Below, in pieces: positions 1-6,895 of a stretch of 64,000 bases of DNA (positions are counted from its first letter, which is position 1; the number at the start of each line of letters is the position of its first letter). Origin of the DNA: Pseudogracilibacillus sp037892545 (GTDB lineage: Bacteria > Bacillota > Bacilli > Bacillales > Amphibacillaceae); contig NZ_JBBKBG010000007.1 of assembly GCF_037892545.1 (NCBI RefSeq), positions 1 through 64,000 on the forward strand, in the 5' to 3' direction. Position numbers and translations under genes: made by a program. The notes below the pieces were generated by a model that saw only the letters and a list, made by a program, of their open reading frames with translations, had not been told where the DNA came from and did not search any database.

Positions 1-27
1 TTTCTTTGACATTTATTGTCTTTGTTC

Positions 28-42
28 AGTTTTCAAGGAACA
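28..42 (-). promoter_or_regulatory. boxA-like rRNA leader antitermination element
   Basis: The minus strand reads TGTTCCTTGAAAACT, one base from the Bacillus leader boxA (TGTTCTTTGAAAACT) bound by Nus factors on pre-rRNA. It lies about 30 bp downstream of the proximal promoter. The 16S gene itself would be outside the window. Confidence 0.65.
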
Positions 43-72
43 AATGTTCGCCTCTCTTGAGGCAACTTCTAT

Positions 73-101
73 ACTATATCATGCTGATATTTCTTTGTCA
101 A
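73..101 (-). promoter_or_regulatory. rRNA operon promoter, proximal
   Basis: On the minus strand TTGACA (96-101) and TATAGT (73-78) are separated by exactly 17 bp, a near-consensus sigma-A promoter directed out of the window towards position 1. It is followed by an rRNA-type leader, so it most likely drives an rRNA operon lying downstream of lysS, as in B. subtilis. Confidence 0.75.
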
Positions 102-157
102 CAGTTTTGATGAAGTTTTTTAACTCGTTTTTCGTTCGCTAAAATAGCGACCTTTAT

Positions 158-187
158 AATATAGCATACATGCCATGTTGATGTCAA
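158..187 (-). promoter_or_regulatory. rRNA operon promoter, distal
   Basis: TTGACA (182-187) and TATATT (158-163) on the minus strand are separated by 18 bp. The tandem arrangement about 85 bp upstream of the proximal promoter is typical of Bacillus rrn operons. A weaker third candidate lies further upstream: TTGCAA (278-283), 17 bp, TATATT (255-260). Confidence 0.65.
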
Positions 188-305
188 CAACTTTGTTGAA
201 TCTTTTTTTCGAAAAAGTTTTCAAAATGAATACCTCTCTCGAACGGCATAAATAAATATAACAAATTCCAAAAATGTTTGCAAACAATATGATAACAAAA
301 ATGAA

Positions 306-388
306 AAACACAAGGCGTAAATTACAGAAACATTGATATATCAACGATTCACCTAATCGTGATAGAGGTTTCTGTTCGCCTTGTGTTT
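306..388 (-). terminator. lysS terminator, long branched hairpin
   Basis: Just past the lysS stop the minus strand has a perfect 12-bp outer stem (306-317 with 377-388) and an inner 8-bp stem (324-331 with 368-375). The enclosed region contains two further small hairpins. A short T run follows on the minus strand. This is larger and more branched than a normal intrinsic terminator. Confidence 0.5.
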
Positions 389-400
389 GATCTACTATTA

Positions 401-1885
401 TTATTTAGTTTTCATTTGCGGGAATAATAATACGTCTCTAATAGACGGTGCGTTTGTTAATAGCATAACTAAGCGATCGATTCCGATTCCTAGTCCTCCT
501 GTTGGTGGCATTCCATATTCTAATGCTTCTAAGAAATCTTCGTCCATTAAATGTGCTTCGTCATTTCCAGCTTCACGTTCTGCAACTTGTGCTTCAAAAC
601 GTTGACGTTGATCAATTGGGTCATTTAACTCTGTAAATGCATTTGCATGTTCTCTTCTTACAATAAACAATTCAAAACGATCTGTAAATCTCTCATCTTC
701 TCTGTTCTTCTTGGCTAATGGAGAAATTTCTACAGGATGTCCATAAATAAATGTTGGTTGTACAAGTTGTTCTTCCACCTTTTGCTCAAAGAACTCATTT
801 ACGATATGTCCATATGTCATAGCATCGGTGATTTCCACACCATGCTCTTTTGCTAATGAGCGTGCTTCTTCATCTGAAATATTTCCCCATAAATCTACAC
901 CGACATATTCCTTAATAGCATCTACCATATGAAGTCTTGTCCATTCTGGTTTTAAATCAATCGTATCCTCGCCATATTGAATGGTTGTCGTTCCTAATAC
1001 TTCCTCTGCTATATGTGCAACCATATTTTCTGTTAGCGACATAATATCTTTATAATCTGCATAAGCCTCATATAACTCAATCATCGTAAATTCTGGATTA
1101 TGTCTTGTAGATACCCCTTCATTTCTAAACACACGGCCAATTTCATATACTTTTTCTAATCCACCGATAATTAGTCGCTTTAAATGTAATTCAATTGCGA
1201 TTCGCATATATAATTCCATATCTAAAGCATTATGATGTGTTTCAAATGGACGTGCAGCAGCTCCACCTGGAATAGAGTGAAGCATTGGTGTTTCTACTTC
1301 TAAAAATCCTGCATTATTTAAATAATTTCTCATCGATTGAATAATTTTACTTCGCATGACAAACGTTTTGCGACTCTCTTCATTTGTAATTAAATCTAAA
1401 TAACGTTTGCGATAGCGTAATTCAATATCTTGTAAACCATGGTATTTATCTGGTAACGGACGTAATGATTTGGTTAGTAATGTAAATTCCTTCGCGTGAA
1501 TCGATAATTCCCCAACATTCGTTTTAAAAACAACACCTGTTACACCGATAATATCACCAATATCTACCGACTTAAAGATTTCGTAAGCCTCTTCTCCGAT
1601 ATCATCTTTTCTTACATATAGTTGAATTTGATCTGTCGCATCTTGAATATGCGTAAATCCTACTTTTCCTTTTCCACGTTTGGTCATTACTCGACCAGCT
1701 ATTGTAACTGAAATGTCCTTTTCAGCTAATGCTTCTTTTGAAAATTCCTCATATAAATCATGCAATTCCTTTGCGTTGCTCGTTCGTTCAAACTTACCAC
1801 CAAAAGGGTCTAGTCCTTCATTATAGTAGGTCGCTAATTTTTCGCGACGCACTCTCATATGTTCATTTAGTTCTTCCGACAACAT
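401..1885 (-). CDS. lysS: Lysyl-tRNA synthetase, class II
   Basis: Charges tRNA-Lys with lysine in the cytoplasm. The protein is full length (about 494 aa). It has the N-terminal anticodon-binding OB fold (roughly residues 60-150, with TIAGRVMTKRGKGK), then the class II catalytic core with motif 2 (YEIGRVFRNEGVSTRHNPEF) and motif 3 near the C-terminus (GLGIGIDRLVMLL). An in-frame GTG lies two codons upstream, but the ATG at 1885 has the better-placed GGAG, 5 nt away, and is preferred. As in B. subtilis it closes the folate cluster and precedes an rRNA operon. The dusB and yazB genes usually found between folK and lysS are absent, leaving a 101-bp gap. Confidence 0.97.
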   Translation of the reverse strand: MLSEELNEHMRVRREKLATYYNEGLDPFGGKFERTSNAKELHDLYEEFSKEALAEKDISVTIAGRVMTKRGKGKVGFTHIQDATDQIQLYVRKDDIGEEAYEIFKSVDIGDIIGVTGVVFKTNVGELSIHAKEFTLLTKSLRPLPDKYHGLQDIELRYRKRYLDLITNEESRKTFVMRSKIIQSMRNYLNNAGFLEVETPMLHSIPGGAAARPFETHHNALDMELYMRIAIELHLKRLIIGGLEKVYEIGRVFRNEGVSTRHNPEFTMIELYEAYADYKDIMSLTENMVAHIAEEVLGTTTIQYGEDTIDLKPEWTRLHMVDAIKEYVGVDLWGNISDEEARSLAKEHGVEITDAMTYGHIVNEFFEQKVEEQLVQPTFIYGHPVEISPLAKKNREDERFTDRFELFIVRREHANAFTELNDPIDQRQRFEAQVAEREAGNDEAHLMDEDFLEALEYGMPPTGGLGIGIDRLVMLLTNAPSIRDVLLFPQMKTK

Positions 1886-1986
1886 AATCACTCCATTTAA
1901 TCATATTCAAGTTCATTCGAATCTGTTCTATATTTTACGAATCATCGTTCTATAAAGCAAGTCAATTTACATATTTTGTTTAAAAA

Positions 1987-2484
1987 TTATACCTTTTCCC
2001 ATTTTACAACTGTCGCCTTTTCTTTGTCCGATATTTTTTGCAATAAATCTTCAATTAATACACCAGAAGTTGGTAATGCTAATTCAGGTGCAATTTCAAA
2101 TAACGGAATTAGAACAAAAGCTCTTTCATGTAATCTTGGGTGAGGAATTCGCAATCCTTCAATTTCTCTATTCTCAGAATTGAAGAGCAATATGTCTAAA
2201 TCCATTGTACGTGGTCCTTTATCTATCGTACGTTCTCTTCCTAGTTCATTTTCAATTTGTTGGCATACACGTAATAACTCGATATTTTTTAATGAAGTTT
2301 CTACTTCAATCACCATATTTAAAAATTGGTCTTGGTCTAAATAATCAACCGGAGCAGTTTCATAGATTGTTGATTTTGTCACAATAGTTATTTCTTTATG
2401 TGCTTCCAACTTTTTCAAAGCATCCTCCATATATTGTTCACGAGGCTCGATATTAGAACCTAAACTTATATATGCTACATTCAT
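1987..2484 (-). CDS. folK: 6-hydroxymethyl-7,8-dihydropterin pyrophosphokinase (HPPK)
   Basis: Transfers pyrophosphate from ATP to hydroxymethyl-dihydropterin, the step before dihydropteroate synthase in folate synthesis. The 165-aa product has the N-terminal YISLGSN motif, the GPRTMDLDILLF signature around residue 93 and the HPRLHERAFVL segment of the active site. It overlaps the folB stop by 4 bp (ATGA), so translation is probably coupled. It is the last gene of the folP-folB-folK run. Confidence 0.95.
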   Translation of the reverse strand: MNVAYISLGSNIEPREQYMEDALKKLEAHKEITIVTKSTIYETAPVDYLDQDQFLNMVIEVETSLKNIELLRVCQQIENELGRERTIDKGPRTMDLDILLFNSENREIEGLRIPHPRLHERAFVLIPLFEIAPELALPTSGVLIEDLLQKISDKEKATVVKWEKV

Positions 2485-2846
2485 TTTTCTCGCTCCCTAT
2501 AAATTTCTACCGCAACAGACTCATACTGCCCATGAATTGGTGGATTTGGTTTCACTACTCTAACCATACACGCATGTAACATTGGAAACTGATCAAATAA
2601 TGATTTTGCAATTGTTTCTGCTACTGCTTCGATTAATTTTTTTGGTTTACCTTCGACGATATCACGAATAAGTTCATAAGCATGACCATAATGAATTGAT
2701 GCATTCATTTCGTCTGTCATCCCAGCTTCTTTTAAAGAAGTATACAGCTCACAATCAACTGAAAAGCGTTGCCCTAATTTATTCTCTTCTTCAAATAAAC
2801 CATGATATCCATAAAATTGCAGATCTTTTAAAATTATTTTATCCAT
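2481..2846 (-). CDS. folB: Dihydroneopterin aldolase
   Basis: Converts dihydroneopterin to hydroxymethyl-dihydropterin and glycolaldehyde in folate synthesis. The start is the ATG at 2846 (MDKIILKDLQFYGYHG), which matches the family N-terminus. The longer reading from 2873 would run inside folP. The family motifs FYGYHG and VVKPNPPI are present. The ATG overlaps the folP stop by 8 bp, and a G-rich Shine-Dalgarno sequence lies within the folP 3' end. Confidence 0.94.
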   Translation of the reverse strand: MDKIILKDLQFYGYHGLFEEENKLGQRFSVDCELYTSLKEAGMTDEMNASIHYGHAYELIRDIVEGKPKKLIEAVAETIAKSLFDQFPMLHACMVRVVKPNPPIHGQYESVAVEIYREREK

Positions 2847-3669
2847 GTAATCCAACCCCATGTACCATCGCATCCATCATTGTCGTTAGCTCTTTCGTCT
2901 TTTTCACTTCATGTACACGAACGATATGAGCACCTTGTGCAATGCCATAACAAGTTGTAGCACCTGTTGCATTATCCCGTTCTTCTGCCGGTAAATCTAA
3001 CACTTCATTTATAAATCTTTTTCTTGAGGCACCTAGTAAAAGTGGGTACGGTAACTTTGCTACAATTTCATGTAAATGCCTCATAACAAAAAAGTTATCT
3101 TGTACCTCTTTACCAAAACCGATTCCAGGATCGACAATAATTTGTTTGTCTTGAACACCAGCCTGTTTCGCAATATCAATACTTTCTTGTAGTTCTGTTA
3201 CTATATCCTCTATCATGTCATGGTAAGATGTATGATTTCGATTATGCATTAACACAATCGGAACATTATAAGTTGCTGCAACCTTTGCAATTGCTGGTTC
3301 CTTTTTTGCACCCCATACATCATTTATAATGTCTGCTCCTGCCTTCACAGCCGCTTCTGCTGTTTTTGCTTTATACGTATCAATCGATATCGGAATATTT
3401 ATATGTTCTTTCAATGCTTGAATAACAGGAATAACGCGCTCTATTTCTTCCTCTTCTGAAACAGGATCATGACCTGGTCTCGTCGATTCTCCACCGATGT
3501 CTATAATATCTGCCCCATCTTCGACCATCTGTTTTGCTCTCGCAATGGCAAGATCCACCGATGTATAGGAACCTCCGTCCGAAAAAGAATCAGGTGTGAC
3601 ATTTAAAATCCCCATAATTAATGTTCGTTTGGATACATCTATTTTTTTTGAAGGTGTATGTATATACAT
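2839..3669 (-). CDS. folP: Dihydropteroate synthase
   Basis: Joins p-aminobenzoate to the pterin pyrophosphate and is the sulfonamide target. The TIM-barrel enzyme shows the two signatures LIMGILNVTPDSFSDGG and IIDIGGESTRPG, plus the C-terminal SRKRF loop. The start is set at the ATG at 3669 because it has AGAGGAAG 5 nt upstream. The longer in-frame extension to 3804 would run through the cysK terminator hairpin and has no family counterpart. In B. subtilis pabB-pabA-pabC lie between cysK and this gene; they are missing here. Confidence 0.94.
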   Translation of the reverse strand: MYIHTPSKKIDVSKRTLIMGILNVTPDSFSDGGSYTSVDLAIARAKQMVEDGADIIDIGGESTRPGHDPVSEEEEIERVIPVIQALKEHINIPISIDTYKAKTAEAAVKAGADIINDVWGAKKEPAIAKVAATYNVPIVLMHNRNHTSYHDMIEDIVTELQESIDIAKQAGVQDKQIIVDPGIGFGKEVQDNFFVMRHLHEIVAKLPYPLLLGASRKRFINEVLDLPAEERDNATGATTCYGIAQGAHIVRVHEVKKTKELTTMMDAMVHGVGLHG

Positions 3670-3763
3670 AAAATCTTCCTCTACATGTAAAAATTCAACT
3701 ATTTCCCCATTTAGTTTACCATAAATAAATAGCGATGTAAGATAATTCGTACGATAAATAGAC

Positions 3764-3808
3764 AAAAAAAGACCATGATTCAATATTTGTTCAAATTGAA
3801 TCACGATC
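3764..3808 (-). terminator. cysK intrinsic terminator
   Basis: A 14-bp stem with two G-U pairs (3771-3784 with 3795-3808) is followed on the minus strand by seven T residues (3770-3764), right after the cysK stop. Confidence 0.8.
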
Positions 3809-3825
3809 TATTTTTATTTCTTCTA

Positions 3826-4746
3826 TTATTCCTCGAACTGATATAATGCTGTTGATAAGTAACGCTCACCATTATCAGGTAAAATAGCAACTACTTTTTT
3901 GCCTGCACCTAATTCTTTTGCGACTTTTTTAGCGGCAGCAATTGCAGCTCCAGAAGAAATACCACCTAAAATTCCTGTTGTTCTAGCCGTTGTACGTGCA
4001 GCATCAAACGCTTCTTCGTTTTTCACTTTAATAACTTCATCATAAATTTCCGTATCTAGTACATCCGGAACAAAACCAGCACCGATTCCTTGAATTTTAT
4101 GTGGACCTGGTGAACCTCCTGATAATACCGGTGAATCTTCTGGTTCTACTGCATATACTTTTACACCGTCAAAATTTTCCTTTAATACTTTTCCAGCACC
4201 TGTAATCGTTCCACCTGTACCGATTCCAGATATAAACCCATCTACTCCATCAGGGAATTGTTTTACAAGCTCTTGCCCTGTTGTACGAGCGTGTACTTCT
4301 GGGTTTGCTACATTTTTAAATTGCTGAGGCATGAAATAACCGTTTTCTTCTTTTAATTCTTCTGCTTTTGCGATTGCACCCTTCATCCCGTCTGCACCAG
4401 GTGTTAAATATAATTTAGCACCGTAAGCTTTTAATAAGTTACGACGTTCTTGACTCATCGTGTCTGGCATCACTACGACTAAATTGTACCCTTTTGCAGC
4501 AGCGACCAATGCTAAACCAATACCAGTATTTCCACTCGTCGGTTCAACCAATGTATCTCCAGGCTTAATAAGTCCTTCTTCTTCCGCTCTTTCAACCATT
4601 GCTAATGCAATACGGTCTTTCACAGAGCTTCCTGGGTTAAAGTATTCTAATTTCACATATATTTCTGCACTATTTTCATCTGCTTGTGGTAATTTAACGA
4701 CTGGTGTTTCTCCAATTAACTGAGCAATATTTTCTGTCACTTTCAT
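3826..4746 (-). CDS. cysK: Cysteine synthase (O-acetylserine sulfhydrylase A)
   Basis: PLP enzyme making cysteine from O-acetylserine and sulfide. The 306-aa protein carries the PLP lysine in PGSSVKDRIA (about residue 42), the substrate-binding TSGNTG loop (about 69-74) and the phosphate-binding GTGGT loop. It has its own sigma-A promoter and an AGAGGGATC Shine-Dalgarno, and is followed by a strong terminator, so it appears monocistronic. The yacD gene seen between hslO and cysK in B. subtilis is absent. Confidence 0.96.
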   Translation of the reverse strand: MKVTENIAQLIGETPVVKLPQADENSAEIYVKLEYFNPGSSVKDRIALAMVERAEEEGLIKPGDTLVEPTSGNTGIGLALVAAAKGYNLVVVMPDTMSQERRNLLKAYGAKLYLTPGADGMKGAIAKAEELKEENGYFMPQQFKNVANPEVHARTTGQELVKQFPDGVDGFISGIGTGGTITGAGKVLKENFDGVKVYAVEPEDSPVLSGGSPGPHKIQGIGAGFVPDVLDTEIYDEVIKVKNEEAFDAARTTARTTGILGGISSGAAIAAAKKVAKELGAGKKVVAILPDNGERYLSTALYQFEE

Positions 4747-4791
4747 ATTCGATCCCTCTCAATTCATAGTATTTTTATAGGATTTATTTAT

Positions 4792-4820
4792 AATATACCT
4801 TTCCGTTCAGTGTTTGTCAA
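4792..4820 (-). promoter_or_regulatory. sigma-A promoter of cysK
   Basis: TTGACA (4815-4820) and TATATT (4792-4797) on the minus strand with a 17-bp spacer, about 45 bp upstream of the cysK start. No clear CymR site was recognised. Confidence 0.75.
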
Positions 4821-4831
4821 CTATAAACAAC

Positions 4832-4878
4832 AAAAAAGTAGAAGTTTTCCATATTCTCATATGTTACTTCTACTTTTT
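4832..4878 (-). terminator. hslO terminator
   Basis: Perfect 13-bp inverted repeat AAAAAGTAGAAGT / ACTTCTACTTTTT (4833-4845 with 4866-4878) ending in a minus-strand T run, 15 bp past the hslO stop. It lies just upstream of the cysK promoter. Confidence 0.8.
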
Positions 4879-4892
4879 CTCTTTCTAATACT

Positions 4893-5759
4893 TTATAATA
4901 ATGCACGTAATTCGTCTTCTGTTAAATGATACACCTCATTACAAAAATGACAGGTCGCTTCTGCACCATGATCCTCTTCTATCATCTTTGTAATTTCCTC
5001 CGACCCTAATCCTTTAACAGCATTCTTCATTCGCTCTTTGGAACATTTACATTTATATTGGACATCCATTTTTTCTAATACTTCAATTGCTTCATCATCA
5101 AATAACTGTTGTAAAATTTCTTCCGGGCTATTTCCTGCTTCAATTAAGGAAGAAATAGGGGGGAAATTTTCTAATTTTTGTTCAAGTTTTGTCACTACTT
5201 CTTCTGTTGCACCTGGCATTAATTGTACGATAAAACCACCTGCCGCTTTAATCGTATAATCAGTATCCACTAATACCCCTGCTCCAACTGCCGATGGTGT
5301 TTGTTCCGATGTTGCAAAATAATAAGTGAAATCTTCACTAATTTCTCCAGATACAATTGGGACTTGTCCTGTAAAATAATCTTTTAAACCAAGATCTTTT
5401 ACAATGCTTAATGTCCCTTCTGTTCCAACAGCTGCTCGAACATCTAATTTCCCGTATTCATTTGATGGGAAATCAACATGTGGATGAATCACATATCCAC
5501 GTACATCTCCATGCGCATTTGCATCGACAATAATTGCGCCGATTGGTCCACTTCCTTCTACTTTTACCGTTAAGGAATCTTCTCCTTTTAACATTGCTCC
5601 CATCATGCTCGTAATCGTAAGTGTTCTACCTAATGCTGCAGATGGTGTCGCCCATGTATCTTGTCTACGTCTAGCTTCTTCTACCATATTCGTTGTAACA
5701 GAAGCATATGCACGAACCATTCCGTCGTACAGTGTTGTTTTCACTAAATAATCTTGCAT
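4893..5759 (-). CDS. hslO: Hsp33 redox-regulated chaperonin
   Basis: Holdase chaperone switched on by oxidation of a zinc-bound cysteine cluster in the cytoplasm. The 288-aa protein has the N-terminal Hsp33 domain and the C-terminal redox switch: CKCSKERM near residue 237 and CHFCNEVYHL near 271, giving the CXC and CXXC pairs. Its start codon directly abuts the coaX stop, and its Shine-Dalgarno (GAGGAA) lies within the coaX 3' end, so the two are co-transcribed. Confidence 0.95.
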   Translation of the reverse strand: MQDYLVKTTLYDGMVRAYASVTTNMVEEARRRQDTWATPSAALGRTLTITSMMGAMLKGEDSLTVKVEGSGPIGAIIVDANAHGDVRGYVIHPHVDFPSNEYGKLDVRAAVGTEGTLSIVKDLGLKDYFTGQVPIVSGEISEDFTYYFATSEQTPSAVGAGVLVDTDYTIKAAGGFIVQLMPGATEEVVTKLEQKLENFPPISSLIEAGNSPEEILQQLFDDEAIEVLEKMDVQYKCKCSKERMKNAVKGLGSEEITKMIEEDHGAEATCHFCNEVYHLTEDELRALL

Positions 5760-6539
5760 TTACATGTTCCTCTTTTCTTCATGTTGATATATATAATATA
5801 ACCCTTTTAATGTTAAGTGTTGTTCAATATGTTGAATGGTTTCAGATCCTTTTGCAATTAAGGAAGCAAAGCCTCCTGTTGCAATAACTGTTGGATTAAC
5901 ACCAAGCTCCCTTTTCATTCGGCGAACAATCCCATCAATTTGTGATACATATCCATAATATACTCCTGATTGCATCGCTTCGACCGTCGACGATCCAACG
6001 ACTTTTTCTGGTGGCGCAATTTCAATTTTTGGTAACTTCGATGCTTTATCGTACAAAGCATCCATGGAAATTTTTATACCTGGTGTAATAATTCCTCCGT
6101 GATATCGTTTCTGACCATCCACATAACAAAATGTTGTGGCTGTACCAAAATCAATAATAATCATCGGTTCATCATATAGATGAATGGCTCCAACAGCATT
6201 TACAATTCGATCTGCTCCAATCTCTTTCGGGTTTGGATAGGCTATTTCTAATGGTGCCGTCAATGTATCCTTTCCAACTACATATGGTGTAAGGTGGAAA
6301 TATTCTACACACATCGTTTCTAATGAACGCATAATTGGTGGTACAACAGAAGATATAATAATACCTTCTACTTCTGAAAAAGATAATTTTTTAAACTGAA
6401 ATAGGGATTGAATGAGCATCGCAAACTCATCTTTCGTTTTATGGATGTCGGTTTGGATACGCCACTCATATATTAGTTTGTCCTCTTCAAAAATTCCTAG
6501 TACTGTATTTGTATTCCCGATATCAATAACAAAAATCAT
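5760..6539 (-). CDS. coaX: Type III pantothenate kinase
   Basis: Phosphorylates pantothenate, the first step of coenzyme A synthesis. The ASKHA-fold motifs are present: DIGNTNTVLG at the N-terminus, GADRIVNAVGA in the middle and DFGTATTFCY. The start is the ATG at 6539 (MIFVIDIGNTN). GGAGGA lies 13 nt upstream, rather far, and the GTG at 6548 sits immediately against it, so the exact start is less sure. Longer readings add residues with no family match. Confidence 0.92.
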   Translation of the reverse strand: MIFVIDIGNTNTVLGIFEEDKLIYEWRIQTDIHKTKDEFAMLIQSLFQFKKLSFSEVEGIIISSVVPPIMRSLETMCVEYFHLTPYVVGKDTLTAPLEIAYPNPKEIGADRIVNAVGAIHLYDEPMIIIDFGTATTFCYVDGQKRYHGGIITPGIKISMDALYDKASKLPKIEIAPPEKVVGSSTVEAMQSGVYYGYVSQIDGIVRRMKRELGVNPTVIATGGFASLIAKGSETIQHIEQHLTLKGLYYIYQHEEKRNM

Positions 6540-6659
6540 ACGTCTGCTCACTCCTCCATCATTTTGCTCCCATTTATAAACGAACTTCATCTTGATTTAT
6601 TATGACGGAACTACACACTTTTTACAAAAATTTAGTCTCATTAAAATACTCTTTAAAAA

Positions 6660-6785
6660 TCGTTCCCGAAAAGATGTGGCTAGACTGACTTCGCTTTTAC
6701 AATGACGCCACTTCGGAAATGTCCTCCGCTTTCCGCGTACGGCTTTCTAAGCCAAGTTCAGGATTTGCCTTCCCTTGCCTTATCT
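6660..6785. repeat. Possible dispersed intergenic repeat
   Basis: The coaX-ftsH gap contains a GC-richer patch with CTCCGCTTTCCGCG and GGCTTTCTAAGCC (a 5-bp stem with a 3-nt loop). From memory this resembles dispersed non-coding repeats common between genes in Bacillaceae. Only one copy was noticed in this window, so repeat status is an inference. Nothing else was recognised between 6540 and the ftsH terminator. Confidence 0.3.
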
Positions 6786-6846
6786 AGGCATTTTTTACAC
6801 CAACACCATCTATTGTAGAGCCATTTATATCCTTTTACTCTCCATT

Positions 6847-6885
6847 AAAAAAACACAAGAATCCATACGATATGGACTCTTGTGC
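6847..6885 (-). terminator. ftsH terminator
   Basis: Hairpin CACAAGA ... TCTTGTG (6854-6860 with 6878-6884) with an additional inner CCATA/TATGG stem. It is followed on the minus strand by seven T residues, 11 bp past the ftsH stop. Confidence 0.8.
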
Positions 6886-6895
6886 TTTTATATAC

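Noticed and set aside
1885..1891. GTG at 1891 as the lysS start
   Set aside because: It leaves only 1 nt after the GGAG; the ATG two codons downstream is better spaced.
3670..3804. N-terminal extension of folP
   Set aside because: It would translate through the cysK terminator and has no counterpart in the family; the ATG at 3669 has a proper Shine-Dalgarno.
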